From an uncultured Chloroflexota bacterium (GTDB taxonomy: Bacteria > Chloroflexota > Limnocylindria > Limnocylindrales > CSP1-4): DNA of 64,000 nucleotides. The number at the start of each line of letters is the position of its first letter. The stretch's first letter is position 1. The stretch covers positions 1 through 64,000 of the forward strand of contig CAIJPD010000031.1 of the NCBI GenBank assembly GCA_903822495.1. Direction: 5' to 3'. This document shows positions 15,816 through 23,905 of this stretch, in pieces. The notes beneath the pieces are model-generated. The model was given only the letters and a program-made list of their open reading frames with translations, searched no databases and was not told the origin of the DNA. The position numbers and the translations under genes were made by a program.

Positions 15816-16478
15816 ATGCCCGAGCCCAGGGTGGGCTGGTACCGGCCCGACGACACGCGCCACGTCCGCGGAGCCAGCCCCAACCCGGAGCTGATGGAGG
15901 GGCTGCGGGCCATCACCGGGCTGAGCTCGACGGTCAGCGACACGCTCGACCATCTCGGGTATCGCCTCGCCGTCCCGGCCGCCGCGCTGGCGCCGGTCGG
16001 GAAGGCCGCCCGGTCCGGCGTCGTCATCGGCCGGGTCATGACGTTGCGCTACCTGCCTCTCCGCGAGACGCCGGGCCTGTCCGACAAGGCCGGCCGCCTG
16101 GCGCACGGCACCGTCTTCGACATGGCCGTGCCGGGCGACGTCCTGGTCATCTCCGCGCCGCCCGAGATGGCCGTCTCCGTCCTGGGCGGGAACGCCCTGG
16201 CGGCGGCGAAGGCGGCCGGCCTGGCCGGCGTGATCGTCGATGGCTACATCCGCGACGTCGACGAGCTGGACGAGGTGGGCCTGCCGGTCTGGGCTTCGGC
16301 CATCACGCCGGTCACCGGTCGTGGCCGCCTCGAGGCGGTGGAGATCAACGGGCCCGTCCTCGTGGGCAGCGTTCACGTCATCGCCGGGGACGTGGCGATC
16401 GCGGACAGGTCGGGGATCAGCTTTGTGCCGGCAGAGGTGTTTGAGGGGCTCGCGAAGGGGCTGCTGGGCCGGCCATAG
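15816..16478 (+). CDS. RraA-like family protein (4-hydroxy-4-methyl-2-oxoglutarate aldolase / demethylmenaquinone methyltransferase-like fold)
   Basis: The 220 residues carry the RraA-fold signature: an early SSTVSDTLDHLG segment, DVLVISAP, GGNALAAAKAAGLAGVIVDG and YIRDVDEL. The Arg-Asp pair in the last motif is the substrate/metal site in aldolase members. The family includes class II pyruvate aldolases of aromatic ring-cleavage pathways as well as RNase E inhibitors. With catabolic genes nearby, the aldolase role is more likely (inference). The ATG at 15816 is one base after the preceding stop; the same frame is open upstream but only as antisense-like extension. Confidence 0.8.
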   Translation: MPEPRVGWYRPDDTRHVRGASPNPELMEGLRAITGLSSTVSDTLDHLGYRLAVPAAALAPVGKAARSGVVIGRVMTLRYLPLRETPGLSDKAGRLAHGTVFDMAVPGDVLVISAPPEMAVSVLGGNALAAAKAAGLAGVIVDGYIRDVDELDEVGLPVWASAITPVTGRGRLEAVEINGPVLVGSVHVIAGDVAIADRSGISFVPAEVFEGLAKGLLGRP

Positions 16479-16544
16479 GGGACCGCCAGTCCGGCCGACG
16501 GCAACCAGGCCGGCCAGCAGTGGCCGGGGCGACCAGGATGATCG

Positions 16545-16560
16545 GGCCGGCTTCGCGGCC
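16545..16560. terminator. Small hairpin between convergent genes
   Basis: GGCCG (16545-16549) and CGGCC (16556-16560) with a 6-base loop lie between the stops at 16478 (+) and 16571 (-). It could serve either direction. The stem is short, so this is tentative. Confidence 0.3.
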
Positions 16561-16570
16561 GAACGGGTCG

Positions 16571-17050
16571 CTAGTTGCGGCCCTCGTACGCGGCCCGGAT
16601 GGCCGCGACGTCCAGCTTCACCTGGCCCAGCATGGCTTCCGTGGCGCGCCGCGATCCCTCGGGATCTGGGCCCGCGATGTACTGGCCGATCTCGGTGGGC
16701 GTCACCTGCCAGGAGACCCCGAACTGGTCCTTGAGCCAGCCGCACTGGGTCGCCGTCCCGCCGTCCGCCAGGAGCGCATCCCAGTAGCGGTCCACCTCGT
16801 CCTGCGACGCGCACTCCACCTCGAACGAGATCGCCTCGCTGAACGGGAACTGCGGCCCGCCGTTGATGCCCGCAAAGCGCTGGCCCATCAGGGTGAACTG
16901 GACCAGGATCACCACGCCGGCCGGGCCGCTCGGCGTGTCGCCGCCCATGCGTGCCACGTTGTCCACGTGGCTGTCCGGGAAGATCGAGGCGTAGAAGGTC
17001 GCCGCCTGCTCGGCGTCGCCGTCGAACCAGAGGTTGGGAACGATGGCCAT
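16571..17050 (-). CDS. PhnB-like VOC (glyoxalase/bleomycin resistance fold) protein
   Basis: The 159 residues have the PhnB/3-demethylubiquinone-methyltransferase-like VOC pattern: N-terminal PNLWFDGDAEQAATFYASIFPDS, then GQRFAGINGGPQF, then CGWLKDQFGVSWQVTP near residue 110. Close relatives often end with YEGR as here. The reaction is unknown; members bind no metal or a divalent ion. The ATG at 17050 follows GGAG nine bases upstream. The longer open frame to the right is antisense to the sulfurtransferase gene and lacks conserved sequence. Confidence 0.82.
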   Translation of the reverse strand: MAIVPNLWFDGDAEQAATFYASIFPDSHVDNVARMGGDTPSGPAGVVILVQFTLMGQRFAGINGGPQFPFSEAISFEVECASQDEVDRYWDALLADGGTATQCGWLKDQFGVSWQVTPTEIGQYIAGPDPEGSRRATEAMLGQVKLDVAAIRAAYEGRN

Positions 17051-17105
17051 GGCAGGGATCTCCGAAGGGGCGGCCGGGCCGCCGGGACGCGATGTGGGGG
17101 AGAGG

Positions 17106-18011
17106 TTACGCCCTCGCGGGCGGATCACCCGGCTCGGGGCCGGTCGCGACGGGGTAGCCGGCGGTGGACCAGTCGCTCCACGAGCCCACGTATAGGACCG
17201 GATCGGGGAGTCCGGCGATCCGCATGGCCAGCGCGTTGTGGAGTGCCGAGACGCCGCTCCCGCACGACACGATGACGCCCCCGTCCGGCGCCGACCCGGC
17301 CCCGACGCCCGGCGCCGACCCGGCCCCGAGGCCCAGTAGCCGCGCCCGGAGCCGGTCCGCGGGGAGGAACCGGCCATCCGGGCCAAGGTTTCCGTCCGTA
17401 GGGGCGTTCACGGCGGTGGGGATGTGGCCGGCGGCCGGGTCGATCGGCTCGGTCTCGCCGCGGTAGCGGGGGCCGCCGCGCGCGTCCAGGATCACGGCCC
17501 GGCCGAGTCGGCCCAGCACCTGGTCGCGGTCCAGCGTGCCGGACCAGGCGTCCGCGAGCCGGAGGCGTCCTTCGGGGTGGTCCGTGGTGTCCGTCCGGAG
17601 CGGCAGCCCGGCCGCCGTCCAGGCGCCGATCCCGCCGTCCAGCACGCGCACCGCGCGATGGCCCAGCCGCTCCAGCATCCACCACAGGCGCGCCGCGACC
17701 CAGCCGCCCACGTCGTCATAGGCCACGACCAGGCTGTCGTCGCCGATCCCCGCCCGGGACAGGGTGCCCTCCAACGCCGCGGGCCGGGGAAGGGGGTGGC
17801 GGCCGGCGTTCGGCACCGACAGGTCCGCCAGCTGCGTGTCGAGGTCCACGTGGATGGCGCCCGGCAGGTGCCCGGCCTCGTATGCCAGGCGGCCCGCGCC
17901 GGGTCTGCCCAGCACCCAGCGCACGTCAACGATTCGAAGCTCCGACTCACCGATCCGGCGGGCGAGCTCCTCGACGGAGATCAGGGGCGATGGATTGACC
18001 ATGCCCACCAT
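17106..18011 (-). CDS. Sulfurtransferase with two rhodanese domains (3-mercaptopyruvate/thiosulfate type)
   Basis: A tandem rhodanese protein of 301 residues. The inactive N-terminal domain includes YEAGHLPGAIHVDLD, and the catalytic C-terminal domain has Cys250 in the loop CGSGVSA. A CG(S/T)G loop is typical of the mercaptopyruvate sulfurtransferase type rather than CRKG of thiosulfate enzymes. The segment just before the active site contains a duplicated GAGSAP (about 229-241) not found in standard members. It transfers sulfane sulfur to thiol or cyanide acceptors. The ATG at 18011 is used; another at 18002 is possible. Confidence 0.85.
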   Translation of the reverse strand: MVGMVNPSPLISVEELARRIGESELRIVDVRWVLGRPGAGRLAYEAGHLPGAIHVDLDTQLADLSVPNAGRHPLPRPAALEGTLSRAGIGDDSLVVAYDDVGGWVAARLWWMLERLGHRAVRVLDGGIGAWTAAGLPLRTDTTDHPEGRLRLADAWSGTLDRDQVLGRLGRAVILDARGGPRYRGETEPIDPAAGHIPTAVNAPTDGNLGPDGRFLPADRLRARLLGLGAGSAPGVGAGSAPDGGVIVSCGSGVSALHNALAMRIAGLPDPVLYVGSWSDWSTAGYPVATGPEPGDPPARA

Positions 18012-18072
18012 CCTAGCCGCGCCTGCTACAGTCGGGACGCAGCAAGCCGCGATGCGAACAGGGGGAGCCGCC

Positions 18073-18126
18073 GTGCCTGGGACGTCTCGTGAGGCAGGCC
18101 GCGTGCGGCCTGCACGGATGGCCTGA
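18073..18126 (+). CDS. Possible 17-residue leader ORF before the catabolic operon
   Basis: GTG at 18073 has a strong ribosome site (GGGGGAG, 18061-18067) and runs 17 codons to TGA at 18124-18126 (product MPGTSREAGRVRPARMA). Inside it GCAGGCCGC (18094-18102) and GCGGCCTGC (18105-18113) form a perfect 9-bp hairpin. It overlaps or abuts the candidate starts of the MFS gene (18089, 18134, 18155), none of which has a comparable ribosome site. A leader or translational-coupling role is inference. Confidence 0.35.
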   Translation: MPGTSREAGRVRPARMA

Positions 18127-19342
18127 GACCCGCGTGCTGGGGCCGCTCCGGGACCGTGTCGATGCCTTGCAGCCCTTTCGGCGCAACCTCGCGCTGGATC
18201 TCATCGGCATGTTCGGGATGGGGACGACGGCGGCCCTGATCGCCTCCTTCCTGCCCACCATCGCCAGGCGTGGCGGCCTCGATCCACTCGGCCTCGCGGC
18301 GCTCGCCGGCATGCCCTTCCTGGCCGCGACGCTGAGCGTCTTCAGCGGGCGGCTGGGGCCGCGGACGACCCGCCAGCTCGCCCTGCTGCGGGCGGTGGGC
18401 GCCGGGTCGCTGCTGGTGATCCCCCTGGCGCCCGTGCCGGCAGTGATCATCGGCGCGACGTTCGCCTTCTGGATCTCCAACCAGTTCAGCACCCCGTTCC
18501 AGCAGCGCCAGTGGGGTGTCCTGTATCCCGCCCGGATGCGGGCGCGCGTGGTCGGCTTCATGGGATCCGGACGCATGGCGGCAAGCGTCGTCGCCGGCAT
18601 CGCGGGCACGCTCCTGGCCGATCGCCTGGGCGGCCCCGTGGCCGTCGCGCTGGCCGGGGTCGTGGGCGGCCTGTGCGCGCTGGCCTATCTCGGGATCCGC
18701 TCGGCTGGGACCATGCTCCCGCCGCCCTATTCCGCGCGCCAGTCTGTGCGCGCCATCCTGGATCGCCCCGGCCTTCGCCGGCTGGCCCTCGCGCAGGGCA
18801 TCTACTTCGGGGGTCTGACCGCGGCCATGCCGCTGTTCGCCCTCGTCAACGTGGACCGGCTCAACCTGTCGCTGGCGCAGGTCGGTGTCATCGCGCTCCT
18901 GACGGCGGCCGGGAGTGGGCTGTCGTTCCTGCCCTGGGGGGCCGTCGCGGACCGGCTCGGGTTCCTCGCACCCATGCGGATCGGCACGTCCGTCGGGCTG
19001 TGCGGTCTCGTGGGCTACGCGCTCGCCCAGGACGTGGCGGTCCTGTGGGTGGCGGCCTTCGCGATCGGCGTCAGCAACGCGTCAACCGAGGTCGGGGTGC
19101 TCCACGCCATCAGCACCCAGACCTCCATCGCCGGCCGCGCGCCGGCGATGAGCGGCTGGAACGCGGTCGCCGGGGTGCGGGGCGTGGTCGCGGCGTTCGC
19201 GGTCAGCCCCCTCGTGCAAGCCGGCGTCGTGGATTACACGGCCGGACTGGTGCTGTGCGCGGTCGCGGCCGCGATCGGGGTGGCCCTCTTCTGGCGGATG
19301 GATCCCGACCCCGTCCTCCCGACCGCGGTGGTGGCCGCATGA
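18089..19342 (+). CDS. Major facilitator superfamily transporter
   Basis: The 417-residue open frame has about 12 hydrophobic spans from near residue 35 (NLALDLIGMFGMGTTAALIASFLP) to the end, with basic cytoplasmic loops such as GRLGPRTTRQ. It is a member of the MFS; no drug- or sugar-specific signature was recognised. As first gene of the ten-gene operon it probably imports (or exports) that pathway's substrate. The start is uncertain: GTG 18089, 18134 or 18155, all poorly served by ribosome sites, with the leader ORF at 18073 possibly providing coupling. Its stop overlaps the next ATG (ATGA). Confidence 0.82.
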   Translation: MRQAACGLHGWPETRVLGPLRDRVDALQPFRRNLALDLIGMFGMGTTAALIASFLPTIARRGGLDPLGLAALAGMPFLAATLSVFSGRLGPRTTRQLALLRAVGAGSLLVIPLAPVPAVIIGATFAFWISNQFSTPFQQRQWGVLYPARMRARVVGFMGSGRMAASVVAGIAGTLLADRLGGPVAVALAGVVGGLCALAYLGIRSAGTMLPPPYSARQSVRAILDRPGLRRLALAQGIYFGGLTAAMPLFALVNVDRLNLSLAQVGVIALLTAAGSGLSFLPWGAVADRLGFLAPMRIGTSVGLCGLVGYALAQDVAVLWVAAFAIGVSNASTEVGVLHAISTQTSIAGRAPAMSGWNAVAGVRGVVAAFAVSPLVQAGVVDYTAGLVLCAVAAAIGVALFWRMDPDPVLPTAVVAA

Positions 19343-20457
19343 CGGCGCGCCAGGCCGCCGCGACCCCGCGCCAGGGCCCCGCCTCCGACCGCTCGTCGGC
19401 CACCCCGGGAGCCGCGTCCGCGTCCGTGATGACCGTCCTGGGCCCGGTGTCGGCAGCCGATCTCGGGATCGTCCTGCCGCACGAGCACCTCCTCTGCCGG
19501 GTCTACCGGCCGGCAGATCAGGGGGCCGACGAGCGATTCCACGAGCGGGTGACGCTTGGCAATCTCGGCTGGGTCCGCCAACACTGGGCGTCGAACGCCG
19601 ACAACCTCCGGCTGACCAGCGAGCGGCTCGCCATCCAGGAGCTCCAGAGGTTCAAGGATGCCGGCGGCGGAACCCTGGTCGACCTGACCCAGGACGGCAT
19701 CGGGCGCTCGCCCGCGGCGCTCGCCCGGATCTCCCGCGCGACGGGCGTCCACATCGTCATGGGCTGCGGCGCCTACGTCGCCCCGACGAACCCGGCCTGG
19801 ATCGCCACCGCCACGACGGGCGCGATCGCCGACCGGCTCGTCGCGGAGGCCAACGGCGGGGTCGGCCCAGCCCGCATCCGGCCGGGCATCATCGGCGAGA
19901 TCGGCTGCTCCTGGCCGCTCGAAGCCGTCGAGGGGCGAGTCCTGGTGGCCGCCGCGCTTGCCCAGGCGCGCACGGGCCTGGCGATCTCCGTCCATCCGGG
20001 GCGACACCGCGCCGCGCCGCCGCAGATCGTGGAGCGCCTCGCGGCGGCCGGCGCCGACCTCTCGCGGGTCGTCATCGGGCACCTCGACCGGACGGTCCAG
20101 GACCTGGCCGGGCTGGTCGAGATCGCGCGATCCGGCCCCTACGTTGAGCTGGACCTGTTCGGCCTGGAGACCTCTTACTACCCCTGGCCGGGCGTGGCCG
20201 AGGGCCTCAGCGACGCGCGGCGCCTGATCCTCGTCCGGGGGCTGATCGAGGCGGGCCTTGGCGACCGGATCCTCCTGTCGCACGATATCTGCACGAAGCA
20301 CCGACTGGCTCGCTACGGTGGGCACGGCTACGACCATCTCGTCTCGAATGTCCTCCCCTGGATGCGGGACCGGGGGTTTGACGAAGCGGAGATCGACCTG
20401 CTGTTTCGCACCAACCCGGCGACGATGCTGGGATCCCACGGGAGGCTGCGCACGTGA
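19339..20457 (+). CDS. Phosphotriesterase-family metallohydrolase (lactonase-like), first copy
   Basis: An amidohydrolase-superfamily TIM barrel of 372 residues. The metal motif HEH follows VLGPV...LPHEHLL; further sites are GEIGCSW, SVHPGRH, VIGHLDR and LLSHDIC near the end, in the order expected for phosphotriesterase-like lactonases. A roughly 35-residue Ala/Ser-rich N-terminal extension precedes the MTVLGP start of the fold; an internal ATG there could be the true start. The ATG at 19339 overlaps the MFS stop and its own stop overlaps the SDR start (GTGA). Family members hydrolyse lactones, amides or organophosphates; lactone opening fits the context (inference). Confidence 0.85.
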   Translation: MTARQAAATPRQGPASDRSSATPGAASASVMTVLGPVSAADLGIVLPHEHLLCRVYRPADQGADERFHERVTLGNLGWVRQHWASNADNLRLTSERLAIQELQRFKDAGGGTLVDLTQDGIGRSPAALARISRATGVHIVMGCGAYVAPTNPAWIATATTGAIADRLVAEANGGVGPARIRPGIIGEIGCSWPLEAVEGRVLVAAALAQARTGLAISVHPGRHRAAPPQIVERLAAAGADLSRVVIGHLDRTVQDLAGLVEIARSGPYVELDLFGLETSYYPWPGVAEGLSDARRLILVRGLIEAGLGDRILLSHDICTKHRLARYGGHGYDHLVSNVLPWMRDRGFDEAEIDLLFRTNPATMLGSHGRLRT

Positions 20458-21221
20458 CCTGGACAGTCGGGCATGGGCTCGAGGGCAAGGGGATCATCGT
20501 CACCGGGGCGACGGGGGGGATCGGGTCGGCCGTCGCGCGGGCCTTCGCGGCCGCCGGAGCCCGGGTGCTCGCGACGGACCTGGACGAGGCGGCGCTGGGG
20601 CGGCTGGTGGACGCCCTGGACGGCACCGGCCACATCGCCGTCGCGGCGGACCTGCGCGTGGCCCGCAGCCGCGACCTGCTGGTGGCGCGGGCCCGGGACG
20701 AGCTCGGCGGCATTCATGCGCTGGTCAGCCTGGCTGCCGTGGTCCGACGGCAGTACGACCTGGGCGACGTGACGGAGGACGACTGGGACGCCCAGCACGA
20801 CATCAACCTGAAGGCCACCTTCTTCCTGTGCCGGGCCGTGGGCGCCGCGATGATCGAGGCCGGTCGTGGCGGCCGGATCATCACGTTCACGTCCCAGGCC
20901 TGGTGGACGGGCGGATACGCCGGTTCGACCGTGTACGCGGCCACCAAGGGCGGGATCGTCGCCCTCTCGCGTGGTCTCGCCCGTGCCTATGGGCCCCATG
21001 GGATCACGGTGAACAGCGTCTCGCCCGGCCTCGTCCGGACGCCCATGATCACCACGAACATGGACCCGGTCGCATTCAAGGCCATGACGGACCAGATCCC
21101 GCTGGGTCATCTTGCCGAGCCGGAGGACCTCTCGGGCGTCGTCGTCTTCCTGGCCAGCGACCACGCCCGCTACATCACGGGGGCGACGATCAACGTCTCC
21201 GGCGGGATGCTGATGTACTGA
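20454..21221 (+). CDS. Short-chain dehydrogenase/reductase
   Basis: A classical SDR of 255 residues. The cofactor loop is TGATGGIG (17-24) and Asp at the end of strand beta2 (ATDLDE) favours NAD. Asn118, Ser147, Tyr161 and Lys165 form the catalytic tetrad, and the end VSGGMLMY is typical. The GTG start overlaps the preceding stop, and its TGA overlaps the next ATG. It probably oxidises a hydroxyl produced by, or fed into, the phosphotriesterase-like step. Confidence 0.92.
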   Translation: MTWTVGHGLEGKGIIVTGATGGIGSAVARAFAAAGARVLATDLDEAALGRLVDALDGTGHIAVAADLRVARSRDLLVARARDELGGIHALVSLAAVVRRQYDLGDVTEDDWDAQHDINLKATFFLCRAVGAAMIEAGRGGRIITFTSQAWWTGGYAGSTVYAATKGGIVALSRGLARAYGPHGITVNSVSPGLVRTPMITTNMDPVAFKAMTDQIPLGHLAEPEDLSGVVVFLASDHARYITGATINVSGGMLMY

Positions 21222-21241
21222 TGGAGCACCAGGAGGGCAGC

Positions 21242-21970
21242 GTGGGCCAGGCCATCGCGGTCATCGGGGCCGGGACCATGGGCGCGCAGATCACCCAGGT
21301 CCTCGCGACCTTTGGGTTCGAGGTGCGCCTGCACGACCTCGACGACGCCCGGCTGGCGGCGGCCGTGGGCCGCATCGGGCGCGGCCGGTTTGGCCTGGAT
21401 CGCGGCGTGGAGCGCGCCAAGCTGACCGCCGACCAGGCGCGCGACGCCATGGGGCGGATCTCGACGACCACGTCCCTGGAGGCGGCCTGCGCCGGCGTCG
21501 ATGGCGTCCTGGAGGTGGTCTTCGAGGACCTCTCGCTCAAGATGGCGCTCTTCCGCCGCCTCGAACCGCTGGTCGGCGCCGGGACCATCCTCGCCTCGAA
21601 CACCGCCGGCCTGTCGATCGCGGCGCTCGCCGGCGCCACCGAGCGGCCCGGCCGGGTCATCGGCTGGCACTGGTTCCAGCCGTGTGCCGTGATGCGCCTC
21701 AACGAGCTGGTGGTCGCCCCGGCCACCTCGGACGCAACGGTCGCCACGGTCTCGGGTTGGGCGGAACGCTGCGGCAAGTCGGTGCGCGTGGTCCGGGACA
21801 ACCCGCGGACATGGGGGCACGTGGCTAATCGACTCAACGAGGCCGTGCGGGCCGAAGCGCGGCGCGTCGTCGACGAGGGCCTCGCGGACGCGGACACCGT
21901 GGACGCCATCATGCGTGAGGGGTTCGCCTGGCCGATGGGTCCGTTCGAAGGCCAGCGGCTGCCGGAGTAG
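21242..21970 (+). CDS. Short 3-hydroxyacyl-CoA dehydrogenase-like protein, C-terminally abbreviated
   Basis: An N-terminal Rossmann domain (AIAVIGAGTMGAQI) is followed by the catalytic-His segment GWHWFQP...LNELV (normally HFFNPxxxMxLxEVV) and the helical NRLNEAVRAEARRVVDEG...GFAWPMGPFE. The protein then stops, lacking the last part of the usual C-terminal domain. GTG at 21242 is preferred because AGGAGGG (21231-21237) precedes it. An ATG at 21221, overlapping the SDR stop, would add seven residues. The product is 242 residues against about 280 or more in the family. It probably uses NAD and acts on a 3-hydroxyacyl-CoA or 3-hydroxy acid; activity after truncation is uncertain. Confidence 0.75.
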   Translation: MGQAIAVIGAGTMGAQITQVLATFGFEVRLHDLDDARLAAAVGRIGRGRFGLDRGVERAKLTADQARDAMGRISTTTSLEAACAGVDGVLEVVFEDLSLKMALFRRLEPLVGAGTILASNTAGLSIAALAGATERPGRVIGWHWFQPCAVMRLNELVVAPATSDATVATVSGWAERCGKSVRVVRDNPRTWGHVANRLNEAVRAEARRVVDEGLADADTVDAIMREGFAWPMGPFEGQRLPE

Positions 21971-22010
21971 GGGAGGACGCCGTGGCAGCAGCCTGGTGGG
22001 GAGGGCCATC

Positions 22011-22391
22011 GTGATTGATGCCGCGACGCTGGACCCGACGATGCGCCCGTTCTGGGAGGGCGTCCGCCTCGGCGAGATCCGGGTGCAGCGCTGTGCCGCC
22101 TGCGGGTCGCACCAGTTCTACCCGCGGCCGTTCTGCCTGCGGTGCGACGGGACCACCCTGGCGTGGGTGTCCGCCTCCGGCCTCGGCGTGATCCACAGCC
22201 TGGTGACCGTGCATCTCCCCGTCATCGATGACCTCGCGCCGCCCTACCGGGTGGCCCTCGTCGAGCTGGTCGAGGGACCGCGGTTCCTGGGGCTCGTCGC
22301 GGCCGACGTCGAGATCGGCGACCGCGTGTCAGGCCGCTGGCTGGGCAGCGAGCCGGGGACCGCGCGACTCCGGTTCGAGGCGGCGCCATGA
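22011..22391 (+). CDS. Zn-ribbon/OB-fold protein (DUF35 type)
   Basis: A 126-residue acyl-CoA-associated OB-fold protein. The N-terminal rubredoxin-like zinc ribbon has CAAC...CLRC (CxxC-x11-CxxC), followed by a beta-barrel with SGLGVIHSLVTVH and PYRVALVELVEGPRFLGLV. In steroid-type degradation systems such proteins pair with thiolase-like partners to form a hydratase or retro-aldolase complex. Here the partner candidate is the gene at 23902. The GTG at 22011 is preceded by GGGGAGGG (21998-22005); the longer frame to the left lacks homology. It overlaps the ligase ATG by 4 bp. Confidence 0.85.
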   Translation: MIDAATLDPTMRPFWEGVRLGEIRVQRCAACGSHQFYPRPFCLRCDGTTLAWVSASGLGVIHSLVTVHLPVIDDLAPPYRVALVELVEGPRFLGLVAADVEIGDRVSGRWLGSEPGTARLRFEAAP

Positions 22392-23905
22392 ACGAGCCCC
22401 TCGTCGTCTCCTGGCCGGAGCGCTTTCGGGCGCTGGCCGCGGAGCACCCGGATACCACGGCGATCCGGTACACGGCCGCCGACGGCGCTGGCCGGATGCT
22501 GACCTGGGGCCAGCTGGATGGCTGGACGGACCGCCTGGCGCGCGGCCTGCTGGCGCGCGGCGTGGGCCCCGGCTCCACGGTCGTGGTCGCCCTCCCCAAC
22601 AGCCCCGAGCACGTCGCCGTCTGCCACGCGGCCTGGAAGGCCGGCGCCCTGGTGCTGCCGATCCGCCACGCGCTCCCGGTCCCCGAGCGCGAGGCGATCC
22701 TGGAGCTTGCGGCGGCCGCCGTCGTCGTCTCGGCGTGGGACGACCTGGGGGCTCCATGGCACGTCCACGTCTCGGACCTCGAGTCGCTGGAAGACGGCTC
22801 GGGAACGGCGCTGCCGGACGTGGCGACGCACCCCGCCCGGGCCATTGGGTCCGGCGGCTCAACGGGCCGTCCCAAGCTCATCGTGAGCCTGGATCGCCTG
22901 GCCGGCCGCCCCCCTCTGCCGGGGGAGTGGGGTCCGCCCGGGCGGACCATGCGTCTCGGCCAGCGCCAGCTGGTGGCCGGGCCGCTCTATCACGTGGCGC
23001 CGTTCTACTGGCTGCACGTCGGCCTCTTCCTCGACCATGAGATCACGCTCCTGGAGCGGTTCGACCCAGCGGCGGTCCGGGCCGCGGTCGAGGCGGATGG
23101 CATCCAGTGGGCGTTCCTGAGCCCGACGATGCTCCGCCGGTTGACCCCGTTCCTGGAGCCGGACGACGGCTGGCTGGCGAGCCTCGAAGGCGTCTACGCG
23201 TCCGGCGGGCCGTTCCCGGCCTGGCTGAAACAGGACTGGGCGAGCCGTCTGGGGTCGCGCCTCGTCGAGCGCTACGGCGCGGCCGAGGACATCGGGCTGT
23301 GCGAGATCGACGGCGTCGAGGCGCTCCAGCATCCCGGGAGCGTGGGCCGTCCGCTCGACACCGAGATCCGGATCATCGACGCCGACGGCGCCGCCGTCCC
23401 GCCGGGCGAGGTGGGCGAGATCTTCCTGCGTCGGACCGACGGCCCCAGCCCGGCGTCGCGCTACGTGGGCTCGCCGCCGATCCGGACCATCCCGGGCGGG
23501 TTCGCGACGGTCGGTGACCTGGGCCGGCTGGATGGCGACGGCTACCTCCACCTGGCGGACCGACGGGCGGACCTGATCATCTCGGGCGATGCCAACGTCT
23601 ACCCGGCCGAGGTGGAGGGCGCGCTCCACCGGCACCCCGACGTGGCGGAGGCGGCGGTCATCGGCCTGCCCGATGACTCGTGGGGCCAGCGTGTCCACGC
23701 CATCGTCCAGCTCCGCCCGGGAGCCCGGGCGACGGCGGCGGACCTCGACCGCCACTGCCGGGCCTTCCTGTCCGCGTACAAGTGCCCCAAGACCTGGGAG
23801 TTTGTCGCCGCGCTGCCGCGCGACGACATCGGCAAGGTCCGCCGGACGGCCCTCGCCCAGGCGCGCGCCATCCCGGCCGACACCCCGACGGAGGACGAGG
23901 CGTGA
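22388..23905 (+). CDS. AMP-dependent acyl-CoA synthetase/ligase
   Basis: A 505-residue ANL-superfamily enzyme that forms an acyl-adenylate and then an acyl-CoA. The P-loop is SGGSTGRPK (around residue 158), with the A5-type segment ERYGAAEDIG, the hinge region DRRADLIISGDANVYPAEVE and the C-terminal catalytic lysine in DDIGKVRR. The glycine-rich loop is followed by a short insert (DRLAGRPPLPGEWG). It is most like the fatty-acid/aryl CoA ligase group. It activates the carboxylate produced earlier in the pathway for the thiolase-like/OB protein pair encoded next to it. It overlaps both neighbours by 4 bp. Confidence 0.92.
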   Translation: MNEPLVVSWPERFRALAAEHPDTTAIRYTAADGAGRMLTWGQLDGWTDRLARGLLARGVGPGSTVVVALPNSPEHVAVCHAAWKAGALVLPIRHALPVPEREAILELAAAAVVVSAWDDLGAPWHVHVSDLESLEDGSGTALPDVATHPARAIGSGGSTGRPKLIVSLDRLAGRPPLPGEWGPPGRTMRLGQRQLVAGPLYHVAPFYWLHVGLFLDHEITLLERFDPAAVRAAVEADGIQWAFLSPTMLRRLTPFLEPDDGWLASLEGVYASGGPFPAWLKQDWASRLGSRLVERYGAAEDIGLCEIDGVEALQHPGSVGRPLDTEIRIIDADGAAVPPGEVGEIFLRRTDGPSPASRYVGSPPIRTIPGGFATVGDLGRLDGDGYLHLADRRADLIISGDANVYPAEVEGALHRHPDVAEAAVIGLPDDSWGQRVHAIVQLRPGARATAADLDRHCRAFLSAYKCPKTWEFVAALPRDDIGKVRRTALAQARAIPADTPTEDEA

